Part shown: positions 6,940 to 15,310 of the stretch, piece by piece
Layout: the number at the start of each line of letters is the position of its first letter
Position numbering within the stretch: position 1 is the first letter of the stretch
Assembly (NCBI GenBank): GCA_910577095.1
Contig: CAJTLY010000024.1
Location: forward strand, 1-18,934
DNA length: 18,934 bases
Direction: 5' to 3'
DNA from: an uncultured Alphaproteobacteria bacterium
GTDB lineage: Bacteria; Pseudomonadota; Alphaproteobacteria; RF32; CAG-239
Position numbers and translations under genes: made by a program
Notes under the pieces: generated by a model
Seen by the model: the letters and a program-made list of their open reading frames with translations, nothing else
Told to the model about the DNA's origin: nothing
The model's database searches: none

Positions 6940-9900
6940 TTAATCTCCGTTGCCCTGAGAACACCCGGCACCGCTCAGACGGCTGTTGCCGCCGGATACT
7001 TTCACCACCTCGATCCGGGTCGGAATGCTTTCCTTTAAGGCTGCCACGTGAGAAATGATTCCGATCAGCTTGCTTTCCCGTTCCAAACGACTTAAAACAT
7101 CCAAGGTGGTATTGAGTGCTTCTTCGTCCAGAGTGCCGAATCCTTCGTCAAGGAACAAACTGTCGATACGGATGCGGCGGCTTGACATCTTTGACAACCC
7201 CAAAGCCAGCGCCAAACTGACCATAAAGCTTTCGCCGCCGGAAAGATTCTTGACTGCCCGCCGCTCGCCGCCCTGATAATGATCAATCACGTCCAGTCCG
7301 AGATCGGCCGCCCGCACCAGCACATAACGGTCCGACATTTGCGCCAGCTGCCGGTTGGCAAAGCCGATTAAGACGTCAAAGGCAATCCCCTGGGCAAATT
7401 CGCGAAACTTTTTGCCGCTTGACGAACCGATCAGCTCGTTCAAACGTTCCCAATCCTCCGACTGCCGTTTCAGCGTTTGCAGACGTTCAAGCTTTTCTTG
7501 CAAGCTGCCGCGACGAATCCGGTTATCGTCCAGCTTTTGTTTAATTGCCCCGATCTGCCGGTTAAGTTCATTGACAGCGGCAGCAATTTGTTCTTCTTCC
7601 GACTGCAGCTTCGACAAATCGGCATCGGGATACTGCTGCTGCAACTGTTGCAAGCGGCGCCGGTCTTCTTCAATCTGTAAAGTAAGGCGCATCGTTTCCT
7701 GTTGCAGATCGATTTGCTGCTTTTGCAACCGTTCTTTTTCCTCGGCATCCATAAACAGGCTTTGCAATTGTTCGACGCCGTCAAAACCGTAATCGGCCGC
7801 TTTCGGGCTTAATTTTTCTTCCAACAGGCGTTTTTCGCGCTCAAGTTCGTCAATATGGGCGCATTCCGCCTGATAAGCGGCAGCCAAACGAGCTTCTTCC
7901 TTTTCGGTTTCCGCCGTCTGCCGGTCGCTTTGCTCTTTTTGCAGACGGCACGCTTTTTCTTCCTCTTCCAATTGCCGGGCTTTTTCGTCACAGTCCCACC
8001 GCCCGAACTTTTCCGTTCGTTGCAATCGGTTATCATCGCAAAGTTTTTGTTGTGCCGCCGCCGATGCCGCGGCTTCTTCACGGCGTTTCCGAAGCTCGGC
8101 AAGGTTTCTTTGACGGTTTGTCAGCTCGTTTTTGCCGACTTCTACGATTGTTTTCAAGCTTTCGCAGTCATTTTTATTCTTCCGATAAAGTTCCAAACGG
8201 GCACGCACTTCTTCGGGACAAAGGTTTTCGTCTGCCCCGTAACGGTTATAAACTTCGGTCTGCATTTTTTGCAACGTTGTCTGCCGTTCTGCCAGCACCG
8301 CCGTATTTTGAGCGGCCAGCGCCGCATCTGCCGTCAGGCGCTTCAACAACTCCTCCTGCCGGATTGACTCGGCAACCGCCGCATTTTTGCGCTCAGTCAA
8401 ACCGTCAACCGCCGTTTGACGAACTTTTACTTCGCCTTCCAACCTTTCCAAAGCGGTTATTTTCTGCTCCAGAGCGGAAATCTGCAACCCCAGCTGCTTT
8501 TCGTTTTCTTCTTCGCGAGCGGCAATCAGCGGATGATGAACAGCGCCGCAAAGCGGACAAGGCTTGCCTTCGGTCAGATTATGACGATAATCCCGCATTT
8601 TTTCGCAGCTTTTGTATTCGGCCGACAATTCCTCTTTAAGACGGCGGTAGTCAGCCGGCTGTTTTCCTTCCAACAATTGTACAATCTGCGTCTGAAGCGT
8701 CACCGCTTCCGCTTTGGCAGAGTTCAAATCACGCTCGCAGGTTTCTTTTTCCTTTTGCACTCGTTCGTACACAACGCTTTCCTGCCGCAATTGCTGTTTT
8801 TTCTCAGCGGCGGCTTTTTCGGCCGGCGGCAATTTTGCCCGGATCTCCGACAATTCCTGCAAAAGCGGGTTCAATTCCAATTGCAGAAGTTCCAGGTCGC
8901 CGTCTTTGGGGTGTTTTTCCAGATAACTTGCTGCCTGAACAAAACGTTGCCGGGATCTTTCATTTTCCGCCTGCAGCCGAACCAGCTCTTTTTCCGAAGT
9001 TCTCACGGCATTGTCGGCATCGGTCGAAGCTTTGACGTAAACCTGCAAAGTCTGTTCCAAAACCTTATATCCGTCATCAAGACGGCGAGCCCCGGCAATT
9101 TGTTCTTCCCGTGTTTTTTTACGGAGAACAAAATCATTCCAGGCTTGCTCCGCCGTTGATGCCGCCAACCGCTTCTCTTTTACTTCCTGCTGCTTTTTCT
9201 CCAGACCGATGCGCGCCGCCGTCGACCGTGCAACGACGACGGTCAGCTTTTGCCCTTTTTCTTTCCAACCGTTGTAATCGGCTGCCAGCGGCTCCGCCTT
9301 TTGCGCTTGTTCCAGCCGTTGCCGGTTGGGTTCGAACAAAGCTGCTTTCCGGTTTTGTTCCGCAAGCAGGATCTGTTTTTGCTGCAAAGCCGCTGCGGTC
9401 AGTTCGCGTTCACGCTGATTTTGCAGTTTTAACCGCACTTCCTGCTGTTGCAACAAAAGAACCGCTGCCGTTTTTTCTTTTTCGGCCTGCTCGTTTGCAA
9501 GCGTCCGTTCATCTTCTTCGCTCAACAGAGTCAGTGCTTCGGCTTCCTGTTTCAGCCGTTCGTAATCCTCACGGAAACGTTTGGCGATTTCAAACGTTTT
9601 TTGCGAAATTTTTTCATAACGGGCGGTTCCGGTGATTTTTTCCAAAATCTTCGATTTGTCGGCAGCCTCGGCAGTGAGAAAAGTGTTGAACTGCCCCTGC
9701 GCCAACATCACCGAACGCATAAACTGTTCATAATCCATTCCCAGATATTCCGTCACTTTTGCTTCAACGTCACGGATCATCGTCACCAGCGTCGCCGGAT
9801 TGCCCAGTTCCTGAACACTGCGCTGAACCGATTGCAGCGCGCCGTCGGGACGATTGCGCGCACGCCGCTGTTCAAAGCGGCTGAGATAAACTTTGCCGTT

Positions 9901-10158
9901 ATTTTCAAAAACGATTTCCGCCATACAGCTGCCGCGGTTTTTGGACATAACTTCATTTTCGGCGCCGCTCGCTTTTACCCGCGGCGTCCGTCCGAACAAC
10001 GCCAAACAAACCGCATCCAGAATGGTGGTTTTGCCGGCACCGGTTTTGCCGATAATGGCAAAAATTCCGCTCGCGGCAAAGTCTGCCGCCGCAAAATCAA
10101 TCTTCCAATGTCCGGCCAGTGAATTAAGGTTTTCAAATTCGATGCTGATAATTTTCAT
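6940..10158 (-). CDS. sbcC: SbcC, SMC-like ATPase subunit of the SbcCD nuclease
   Basis: A 1072-residue Rad50-type protein (E. coli SbcC has 1048). With SbcD it forms the ATP-dependent complex that cuts DNA hairpins and protein-blocked ends. The N-terminal lobe has Walker A GKTGAGKT (37-44). Residues from about 180 to 880 are Lys/Glu/Gln/Leu-rich coiled coil, broken at the apex by the zinc hook CPLC (C534 and C537), which joins two molecules through zinc. The C-terminal lobe carries the signature LSGGES (972-977) and Walker B LFLDE (D1004, E1005). All key ATPase residues are present. The gene begins 3 bp after the sbcD stop, with GAGG overlapping the sbcD end, so the two are translationally coupled. 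A short Gly/Ser-rich tail (SGGNSRLSGAGCSQGNGD) follows the ATPase core. Confidence 0.95.
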   Translation of the reverse strand: MKIISIEFENLNSLAGHWKIDFAAADFAASGIFAIIGKTGAGKTTILDAVCLALFGRTPRVKASGAENEVMSKNRGSCMAEIVFENNGKVYLSRFEQRRARNRPDGALQSVQRSVQELGNPATLVTMIRDVEAKVTEYLGMDYEQFMRSVMLAQGQFNTFLTAEAADKSKILEKITGTARYEKISQKTFEIAKRFREDYERLKQEAEALTLLSEEDERTLANEQAEKEKTAAVLLLQQQEVRLKLQNQRERELTAAALQQKQILLAEQNRKAALFEPNRQRLEQAQKAEPLAADYNGWKEKGQKLTVVVARSTAARIGLEKKQQEVKEKRLAASTAEQAWNDFVLRKKTREEQIAGARRLDDGYKVLEQTLQVYVKASTDADNAVRTSEKELVRLQAENERSRQRFVQAASYLEKHPKDGDLELLQLELNPLLQELSEIRAKLPPAEKAAAEKKQQLRQESVVYERVQKEKETCERDLNSAKAEAVTLQTQIVQLLEGKQPADYRRLKEELSAEYKSCEKMRDYRHNLTEGKPCPLCGAVHHPLIAAREEENEKQLGLQISALEQKITALERLEGEVKVRQTAVDGLTERKNAAVAESIRQEELLKRLTADAALAAQNTAVLAERQTTLQKMQTEVYNRYGADENLCPEEVRARLELYRKNKNDCESLKTIVEVGKNELTNRQRNLAELRKRREEAAASAAAQQKLCDDNRLQRTEKFGRWDCDEKARQLEEEEKACRLQKEQSDRQTAETEKEEARLAAAYQAECAHIDELEREKRLLEEKLSPKAADYGFDGVEQLQSLFMDAEEKERLQKQQIDLQQETMRLTLQIEEDRRRLQQLQQQYPDADLSKLQSEEEQIAAAVNELNRQIGAIKQKLDDNRIRRGSLQEKLERLQTLKRQSEDWERLNELIGSSSGKKFREFAQGIAFDVLIGFANRQLAQMSDRYVLVRAADLGLDVIDHYQGGERRAVKNLSGGESFMVSLALALGLSKMSSRRIRIDSLFLDEGFGTLDEEALNTTLDVLSRLERESKLIGIISHVAALKESIPTRIEVVKVSGGNSRLSGAGCSQGNGD

Positions 10159-10161
10159 CGC

Positions 10162-11382
10162 TTATTCCTCCGCATCATCGTTTTCAATTTCCTGCAACAC
10201 CTGCCGATATAACCGACGCAGCTGTTCCCGCTGCGTTTCTTCCACCCGGTTGGCTTCAAGACAGCGTTCAAACATATCTTCCACCGTGACGTCTTCCAGT
10301 TCTTCGCCGCTGATTTGTTCTGCCTGAAAATTCTCGCAATTACGATTATGCACCCGGCAAACCTGAAGACGACTGCCTTTGACCAACTCGTCTATTTTTC
10401 CGTTCAATCCGCTGCAAAAAGCCGGATCATCATAAAAAACTTCTACAAAAATATCTTCATTGAACGCACGCAATTCTTCAATACGGCCGGCAATCGCTTC
10501 CAAATCACCGCGAATCTGATACATTTTTTTGAATACCGGCACCGGAAGCGGAGTGATGTTGAGCGGAGTTCCGTCGTCAAAAATCTCCACCAGCACCACT
10601 TGTTTGACGTCTTTCGCTTCGCCGAAACCGACCGGCAGCGGCGAACCGCTGTAACGGATATATTCACGGCCGCCGACCGTTTGGGCAATATGCAAATGTC
10701 CCAACGCCACATAATCAAAACCGATATCAAGAGACGCCGTATCTACGACGCCCAAAGAACCGACCGCCAGATCGCGTACGCCGTCATCGGCGGTCTTTTG
10801 CCCGCCGGCGGCAAACAAATGCCCCATCGCAATCACCGGCACCGAGAACCGGCGCGCATATTCGTAGACAGCCTGATAATGGAGACACATTCCGTCAGCC
10901 ATTTTTTGCAGCCGTTGCTCATAACTCTCCCCCGGCGTCATAACCCGCAAATCGCGTTCCTTCAAAAACGGAACCGCACATATCGCCAACTCGGGCTTGC
11001 CGTCGCGGTTTGACAAAACCACCACTTCTTCGGCAATATTTTCCGGCGCGGCTGCAACCGAAACCACGCGGATATTCATGGCGTTCAGCAGTTCTTTGGG
11101 CGCCGCCAAAAAAGAAGCGGAATCGTGATTGCCCGAAGTAATGACTGCTCCCCGGCAGCCGGTGGCGGCCAGAGCGGCCAAAAAGCGATAATACATTTTC
11201 TGAGCGACGGGAGACGGGGTTCCGGTGTCAAAAACATCGCCGGCAACCAACAGATAATCGATCTGCCGCTCGCGAATAACACCGCACAGCCAGTCAAGAA
11301 AAGCGGCAAATTCGCCGTCGCGCCTGAAGTTGTAAAGCCAGCGCCCCAAATGCCAGTCCGAAGTATGTAAAATTCTGATCAT
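10162..11382 (-). CDS. sbcD: SbcD, Mre11-type nuclease subunit
   Basis: A 406-residue calcineurin-like phosphoesterase (E. coli SbcD has 400). It supplies the Mn-dependent 3'-5' exonuclease and endonuclease activity of SbcCD, which processes palindrome hairpins and blocked double-strand ends. The metal-binding motifs are complete: TSDWHLG (D9, H11), AGDVFD (D49), SGNHDS (N85, H86, D87), MGHLF (H188) and GHLH (H229, H231). After about residue 260 comes the capping and SbcC-binding region, ending in an acidic tail. The ATG is preceded by GGAAGGAAGG. It is the first gene of the sbcDC operon, and a candidate promoter lies 37 bases upstream. Confidence 0.95.
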   Translation of the reverse strand: MIRILHTSDWHLGRWLYNFRRDGEFAAFLDWLCGVIRERQIDYLLVAGDVFDTGTPSPVAQKMYYRFLAALAATGCRGAVITSGNHDSASFLAAPKELLNAMNIRVVSVAAAPENIAEEVVVLSNRDGKPELAICAVPFLKERDLRVMTPGESYEQRLQKMADGMCLHYQAVYEYARRFSVPVIAMGHLFAAGGQKTADDGVRDLAVGSLGVVDTASLDIGFDYVALGHLHIAQTVGGREYIRYSGSPLPVGFGEAKDVKQVVLVEIFDDGTPLNITPLPVPVFKKMYQIRGDLEAIAGRIEELRAFNEDIFVEVFYDDPAFCSGLNGKIDELVKGSRLQVCRVHNRNCENFQAEQISGEELEDVTVEDMFERCLEANRVEETQREQLRRLYRQVLQEIENDDAEE

Positions 11383-11418
11383 ATGCCTTCCTTCCTTTTA
11401 CCGCCCTTTGATCGTTCA

Positions 11419-11447
11419 AGCATAAATTAACGCAGCGGCAAAAGCAA
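11419..11447 (-). promoter_or_regulatory. Candidate sbcDC promoter
   Basis: On the minus strand TTGCTT (11442-11447) and TATGCT (11419-11424) are 17 bases apart, with the sbcD ATG 36 bases further on. No LexA-like site was noticed. Confidence 0.4.
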
Positions 11448-11531
11448 TAAAGCCTTTAATTTTATACCCGTCATACACCAACTTTTAACTTATCGCTGTT
11501 AAAATACGAGAAATTTACGGAGTTGCCCAAA

Positions 11532-12038
11532 ATGAAAAAAAACAAACCCAAACCGTTGTACGCCGTCTTCTATTACGATCGTCGCAAGTTAAGACTGCTG
11601 CTGGCATTCAATTTGTGCATGTTAGCTTTACTGATCATCTTCGGACAGGCGATCTTTTATCCGTTGATTCCGCTCGGCCTGTTGGTGATTTTGTTATGGT
11701 TTGTTGCAACGCTGGCCACCGCTCATGTTTATTTCTTTCCGCAAAAACTGATATTGGTTACCGATGAAGAGATTAAAATCGACCGCGGCGCACCGCTGAA
11801 GTGGCGCAATATCCGCGAAGCCGAAGAACGGATCGGACGACAGCGGATTATTGTGCTTAAACCGGTTGAAGGATACAGCTGCCGGCTTACTTTCATGCAA
11901 CGGATTTGTCAATATTCGCGCTTTACGGCCTTTTCGATCCCGCTGTATGCGATGACCGAAAGCGATCAGGAAAAAATCCGCGAAATTGTTGCCGCACATA
12001 CGCGCTTTAATCGGCAGCCGAAAGACGATCAGAAATGA
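11532..12038 (+). CDS. Small membrane protein with two helices and a PH-like soluble domain
   Basis: A 168-residue protein of uncertain family. After a basic N terminus (KKNKPKP) come two adjoining membrane helices (about 22-40 and 44-66). A soluble part follows with alternating beta strands (KLILVTDEEIKID, RQRIIVLKP, YSCRLTFM) and a final amphipathic helix (SDQEKIREIVAAH). This plan, two helices followed by a pleckstrin-like beta domain, recalls bacterial PH-domain proteins such as the STM3941 and YcxB groups, but the assignment is inference. The frame also offers a TTG at 11523, but GGAG at 11519-11522 directly abuts it and is nine bases before the ATG at 11532, which I therefore chose. It stands alone between sbcD (divergent) and the lemA operon (same strand, 184 bp away). 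Confidence 0.65.
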   Translation: MKKNKPKPLYAVFYYDRRKLRLLLAFNLCMLALLIIFGQAIFYPLIPLGLLVILLWFVATLATAHVYFFPQKLILVTDEEIKIDRGAPLKWRNIREAEERIGRQRIIVLKPVEGYSCRLTFMQRICQYSRFTAFSIPLYAMTESDQEKIREIVAAHTRFNRQPKDDQK

Positions 12039-12222
12039 TTCCTTCCTTCTTCCCCAATAACAGGCTTGAAGGAAAAAACATCCGTCCGGTTCCGGCATGA
12101 GGTTATCTATATTTTATGACCGTAAATAAGGTTAAGCACAACCATTGATAAATAAATTGTTTTTTTTTATCCTTCAGATATGATAAAAAAAATAACAAGC
12201 CTCTTTCCAAGGAGAATATTCA
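12039..12222. other. AT-rich intergenic stretch with possible lemA promoter
   Basis: The stretch contains no convincing gene or terminator. Near its right end TTGTTT (12157-12162) and TATGAT (12179-12184) are 16 bases apart. TTGATA (12145-12150) with TATCCT (12168-12173) is an alternative. A nine-T run lies between them. Either could drive the lemA operon, whose AAGGAG lies just before the ATG at 12223. Confidence 0.35.
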
Positions 12223-12759
12223 ATGATCTGGGCTGCTGTTCTCATCGTTTTGTTGGTGGGCTACGTCTTTTTTTACAACCAGCTGGTCAAACTGGAAGCT
12301 CTTGTCGGCGAAGCGCTTAACAACCTCAATCTTCACTTGGAACGTCGCCGCGATCTCACCCCTCTGTTGGTCGAAACCGTCAAAAACGGCCATAATCAGA
12401 TTAAGTTAGTCGCAGAAACAGCAGAATTACACCGTCAGCTCGTCAACATCAGCGATTTTGAACAACAACAAAGCCTCGAAAACAAGCTGGAAAACACCCT
12501 CAGACAATTGCTTGCCGCCGCGGAAAACGAATCGACGCTCAAAAATGACGCGCGTTTTCGGCAGTTGCGGCAGGATCTGGCCACAGTCGAAACCGAACTG
12601 CAGCAAGCCTGCCGCGATTATAACGCTGCCGTCCGCGATTACAATGTTGCACTGCATACCGTACCGTCCTGCTGGATTGCCAAAACCATGAAAGCTGTCG
12701 AAAAAAAATTTTTTGAAACCGAGCTCCGGTCACACCCCGACAAAGCCCCGTTACACTAA
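12223..12759 (+). CDS. lemA: LemA family protein
   Basis: A 178-residue LemA-type protein: one N-terminal signal-anchor helix (2-18), then a long helical periplasmic domain. Family marks are LVKLEALVGEALNNLNLHLERRRDLTPLLVETVK, where the RRxDLxPxLVxTVK core (41-54) is diagnostic, and the C-terminal YNAAVRDYNVALHTVP followed by KFFE. LemA proteins are usually anchored with the helical bundle outside the cytoplasm, and their molecular role is unsettled. It is the first of three tightly spaced plus-strand genes, 27 bp before the DUF2157 gene. LemA is most often next to TPM/DUF477 proteins; here the partners are DUF2157 and GDYXXLXY proteins instead. AAGGAG precedes the ATG. Confidence 0.85.
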   Translation: MIWAAVLIVLLVGYVFFYNQLVKLEALVGEALNNLNLHLERRRDLTPLLVETVKNGHNQIKLVAETAELHRQLVNISDFEQQQSLENKLENTLRQLLAAAENESTLKNDARFRQLRQDLATVETELQQACRDYNAAVRDYNVALHTVPSCWIAKTMKAVEKKFFETELRSHPDKAPLH

Positions 12760-12786
12760 AAGTCTTGCATTAGTAAGGAGAATAAA

Positions 12787-13761
12787 ATGAGCAGACTGGA
12801 AAACAAACTGACTTTATGGGAACAGCAAAAGCTGATTTCTCCAACCCAAAAACAACAAATCCTCACTTTTGAAACGCAAAATAAAAGACCGCATTTGCTG
12901 ACGGCTCTTTTCAGTCTCGGCATTTTTATCGTCTCACTCGGTATTATCAGCCTGATTGCCGCCAACTGGGATGAAATCAGCGGTGCAGTCAAACTGACGA
13001 TAGACTTTATGTTGTTAGCGGCGCTGGCCGCCGGAACCGGCGTTGCCGACACCCGCGGCAAAACCTTTTGGAAAGAAGCCGGCATTTTGGCTTTGTTTCT
13101 GATGACAATTGCCAGTATCGGTTTAATCTCTCAGGTATTTCAGACTAACGGAACCTTATCGGGCGGCGCTTTGCTGGCTTCGGTTTTCAGTATCCCGCTG
13201 CTGGCTGTCTCCCAAAAGAAACTGCTGCCGTTGCTATGGGTACCGCTGTTCCTGGGCGGCATTGTCTCCAACCGGAATGTGTTGGATTTTCTGGAACTGA
13301 CATTCAGATATCTGGACAGGTATTTCGACAGATTTCCGGCAATGATTCCGGTTCCGTTTATTGTCTTTTTTGCTTTGACGAGTTACGGTTTTTATCGCCT
13401 GCATCTTCTGTCCGGCCGTAAATATCCGGTATTTACCGTTCTCAGAGGATATTTTGAAGTATTGACTTATTGTGCAGCTTTGTTTGACAGTTTTATCGGC
13501 TACCGGTACAGCATTCTCAATCTGCTTATACCGGTTGCGGTATTTGCCGGCAGCGCATGGATATACTACAAACACAATTATCCGAGAATGCAGAATTTTA
13601 ATATTGCAATGATCGGCGCATGCTTCTTTATCGCCTATATACGCCTGTTTTCCGACCTGCTGACGACCGGCATCGGACTGATCGTTACCGGCCTGCTGCT
13701 GCTTGCGTTGGTCTGGGGAATCAAAACCGTCATTAACAAAACAGCGGGAAGAAAGGAGTAA
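12787..13761 (+). CDS. DUF2157 membrane protein
   Basis: A 324-residue polytopic protein of the DUF2157 family. It begins with a short helical cytoplasmic region (1-35, including the LENKLTLWEQQKLISPTQ pattern common in the family). Helices start from about residue 38, including GIISLIAANWDEI (52-64) and SIGLISQVFQTNG (110-122), two stretches typical of DUF2157. About nine or ten spans follow to the C terminus, where a Lys/Arg-rich tail ends the protein. Function is unknown. The family is often encoded beside GDYXXLXY-domain proteins, as here, where the next gene starts 6 bp after its stop. AAGGAG at 12775-12780 supports the ATG at 12787. Confidence 0.8.
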   Translation: MSRLENKLTLWEQQKLISPTQKQQILTFETQNKRPHLLTALFSLGIFIVSLGIISLIAANWDEISGAVKLTIDFMLLAALAAGTGVADTRGKTFWKEAGILALFLMTIASIGLISQVFQTNGTLSGGALLASVFSIPLLAVSQKKLLPLLWVPLFLGGIVSNRNVLDFLELTFRYLDRYFDRFPAMIPVPFIVFFALTSYGFYRLHLLSGRKYPVFTVLRGYFEVLTYCAALFDSFIGYRYSILNLLIPVAVFAGSAWIYYKHNYPRMQNFNIAMIGACFFIAYIRLFSDLLTTGIGLIVTGLLLLALVWGIKTVINKTAGRKE

Positions 13762-13767
13762 TATAAA

Positions 13768-14211
13768 ATGAAAAAATATCTGAATTCGCTTTTGATTGCC
13801 GCCCCGGTCATCTTGTTGGCCGTTTTGACAATTGTCATGGCCGTTTTGCGCACCAGTCTGCCCGAAGTTACCTTACGCATCAGCGGCTATGATCCGCGAG
13901 ATTTGCTCTCAGGGCATTATATTGTTTACACGATTGATTGGGACAATACCGACTGCAAACAATTTAAAGACCGGCGCTGTCCGGTTTCCGAGTTCCGCCA
14001 ACACGGTATCCATGGAATGTGGGGCAACAATCACCGTTTTTATATTCCGGAAAAATACGCTGCCGAGCTGGACCGGCTTTTCCGCAACCGCAATACCGAC
14101 GACAATGTTTTTGAAGTCGTTTACAGTTATGCCGAAGGTTTCAAACCGATCGCCAAACAACTGCTGATCAACGGCAAAGATTGGCGGGAAACCGTTAAAA
14201 ACTCCAAATAA
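13768..14211 (+). CDS. GDYXXLXY-family protein with degenerate motif
   Basis: A 147-residue protein: one N-terminal membrane helix (9-27), then an extracytoplasmic beta-rich domain. YDPRDLLSGHYIVYTI (41-56) aligns with the PRDPLxGDYxxLxY segment that names the GDYXXLXY family, but the motif is altered: Asp is His50, and the later Leu and Tyr positions are Tyr54 and Ile56. The remaining pattern, including RFYIPE and a strand resembling VVYSYAEGFKPIAKQLLINGKDW, fits the family. Its position directly after a DUF2157 gene is the usual context and supports the call. RBS AAGGAG lies at the end of the preceding gene, so translation is probably coupled. Function is unknown. It ends the operon; a strong terminator follows at 14245. 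Confidence 0.7.
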   Translation: MKKYLNSLLIAAPVILLAVLTIVMAVLRTSLPEVTLRISGYDPRDLLSGHYIVYTIDWDNTDCKQFKDRRCPVSEFRQHGIHGMWGNNHRFYIPEKYAAELDRLFRNRNTDDNVFEVVYSYAEGFKPIAKQLLINGKDWRETVKNSK

Positions 14212-14244
14212 TCCTTCCCTGTTCCGTTATCGGAACCAAGAGAC

Positions 14245-14280
14245 AACCGCGGCTGACTTTCACCTTTCAGCCGCGGTTTT
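14245..14280 (+). terminator. Intrinsic terminator of the lemA operon
   Basis: AACCGCGGCTGA (14245-14256) pairs perfectly with TCAGCCGCGGTT (14267-14278) across a 10-base loop, followed by T residues. A smaller perfect hairpin (GTTCCG-TTAT-CGGAAC, 14221-14236) precedes it. Confidence 0.85.
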
Positions 14281-14480
14281 ATATATCATTTTCATTTGAT
14301 AAAACTGAATATCAAGACACCCGCACATCGCCTTTCCGGTACCGACAGGGAATTCCGTTATCAGCGCTTGCGCCAACCCCTTATCCATGCGCCCCCCTTA
14401 TCCATCACCAATACTGTGGTTTTATTCGCACGATACTCAAAAAGATACCCTCCGATACAAACCGGGAGTTTTCGGCATAC
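14281..14480. other. Gene-free stretch between facing operons
   Basis: I see no credible gene here. Short open frames on both strands run through the flanking terminators and lack ribosome sites. A 12-base direct repeat, CCCCTTATCCAT, occurs at 14377-14388 and 14394-14405. The tRNA-Pro that often follows merR in Alphaproteobacteria was looked for and not found. Confidence 0.5.
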
Positions 14481-14512
14481 AAAAAGCCCCGGCACAAACC
14501 GGGGTCTTTTTC
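14481..14512 (-). terminator. Terminator of the merR-side operon, probably bidirectional
   Basis: CCCCGG (14487-14492) and CCGGGG (14499-14504) form a GC-rich stem around CACAAA. It is flanked by an A-run on the left and a T-run on the right, so T-runs follow the stem on both strands. It stands 24 bp beyond the merR stop codon. Confidence 0.8.
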
Positions 14513-14535
14513 TCAAAACTGTAATGTCAATCCGT

Positions 14536-14928
14536 TCAGGCATTCAAAGCTTGCAAAAGCTCCGAGCGAATATCTCTTAATTCGGTCGCCGTTTCTTGCA
14601 GCAAATTTTCGCCGGACAGATTCTCTTCCGCAACATCGGCAAAAAAATCATTTTGAATTGTTTCGCCGATCAGCGCTTTGAGTCCTCTGTTCTTAATCTC
14701 TTTTTGCGCACCTTCAATCGTCAGGCGCCGAACATACAGAAGATCTTTGATACAACGCAGCAGTTCCACGTCATCGGGACGATAATAACGGCGACCGCCG
14801 CTTCTTTTCATCGGCCTGATTTGAGAAAACTTCGTCTCCCAAAAACGCAGCACATGGGTACCCACTCCAAGTTCATCAGCAACTTCGGCAATTGTACGAA
14901 AAGCAGCTTTTGACTTGTTGACAACCAT
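14536..14928 (-). CDS. MerR-family transcriptional regulator
   Basis: A 130-residue regulator. An N-terminal winged helix-turn-helix of the MerR type (RTIAEVADELGVGTHVLRFWETKF, 11-34, then GGRRYYRPDDVELL, 44-57) is followed by a helical dimerisation region. It has no Cys cluster for metal sensing and no large effector domain. This short MerR protein directly after ihfA is a conserved Alphaproteobacterial arrangement, and its targets are not generally known. The ATG lies 2 bp after the ihfA stop, and its AAGGGG ribosome site is inside the ihfA 3' end, so the two are co-translated. Confidence 0.9.
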   Translation of the reverse strand: MVVNKSKAAFRTIAEVADELGVGTHVLRFWETKFSQIRPMKRSGGRRYYRPDDVELLRCIKDLLYVRRLTIEGAQKEIKNRGLKALIGETIQNDFFADVAEENLSGENLLQETATELRDIRSELLQALNA

Positions 14929-14930
14929 GC

Positions 14931-15221
14931 TTACCCCTTGTTAACCGATTTGCGCATCGTCTGGGACGGCTTAAACGAAATAACTCGCCGCGAAGAAATT
15001 TCCGCTTCTACGCCGGTTTTGGGATTGCGGCCGATCCGCGGTTTTTTATCGCGCAGGGCAAAAGTTCCGAAAGAAGACAGTTTCACATCATTGCCGGCAG
15101 CAAGCTCATTTACGATTTCTTCCAAAACCATATCCAAAATTTCACCGGAATCCTTGCGTGACAATCCGACTTCCTGATATAAGGTTTCGGCAACATCAGC
15201 CCGGGTAATTGTTTTCATCAT
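14931..15221 (-). CDS. ihfA: Integration host factor alpha subunit
   Basis: A 96-residue DNA-bending protein of the HU/IHF family: helical N-terminal dimerisation part (TRADVAETLYQEVGLSRKDS), the GNDVKLSSFGTF turn, and the DNA-intercalating beta arm KPRIGRNPKTG with its conserved proline, then VISFKPSQTMRKSVN. With IhfB it would bend DNA at WATCAAN4TTR sites. Three ATG codons occur at 15227, 15221 and 15218. GAGGA lies six bases before the one at 15221 and only one base before 15227, so 15221 is preferred. It lies between fabH (90 bp upstream) and merR (2 bp downstream). The gap to fabH contains a candidate promoter. Confidence 0.92.
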   Translation of the reverse strand: MMKTITRADVAETLYQEVGLSRKDSGEILDMVLEEIVNELAAGNDVKLSSFGTFALRDKKPRIGRNPKTGVEAEISSRRVISFKPSQTMRKSVNKG

Positions 15222-15260
15222 ATTCATTCCTCTTTTTGACTTGATTAAAACATCGGCGCC

Positions 15261-15288
15261 ACTATATCATAAAAAACGGCCGCGCCAA
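15261..15288 (-). promoter_or_regulatory. Candidate internal promoter for ihfA-merR
   Basis: Read on the minus strand, TTGGCG (15283-15288), 16 bases, then TATAGT (15261-15266). It would allow ihfA-merR to be expressed apart from plsX-fabH. No clear terminator was seen after fabH, so read-through is likely as well. Confidence 0.35.
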
Positions 15289-15310
15289 CATATAATTTTA
15301 TTATAAACAG

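Noticed and set aside
7355..10122. Several long plus-strand open frames opposite sbcC
   Set aside because: They are antisense to an intact 1072-residue SbcC with all motifs. Their Phe/Arg/Cys-rich, low-complexity sequences are what the complement of a Lys/Glu/Gln coiled coil gives.
12039..12074. TTCCTTC ... GAAGGAA as a terminator after the small membrane protein
   Set aside because: The loop is about 18 bases, the stem is weak and an A-run, not a T-run, follows on the coding strand.
14377..14405. Two copies of CCCCTTATCCAT as a start of a repeat array
   Set aside because: Only two copies 17 bp apart with no further units; too little for CRISPR or a regulatory array.
14296..14580. Small open frames on both strands between the GDYXXLXY gene and merR
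   Set aside because: They cross the terminator at 14481-14512, have no ribosome sites and overlap each other; judged non-coding.
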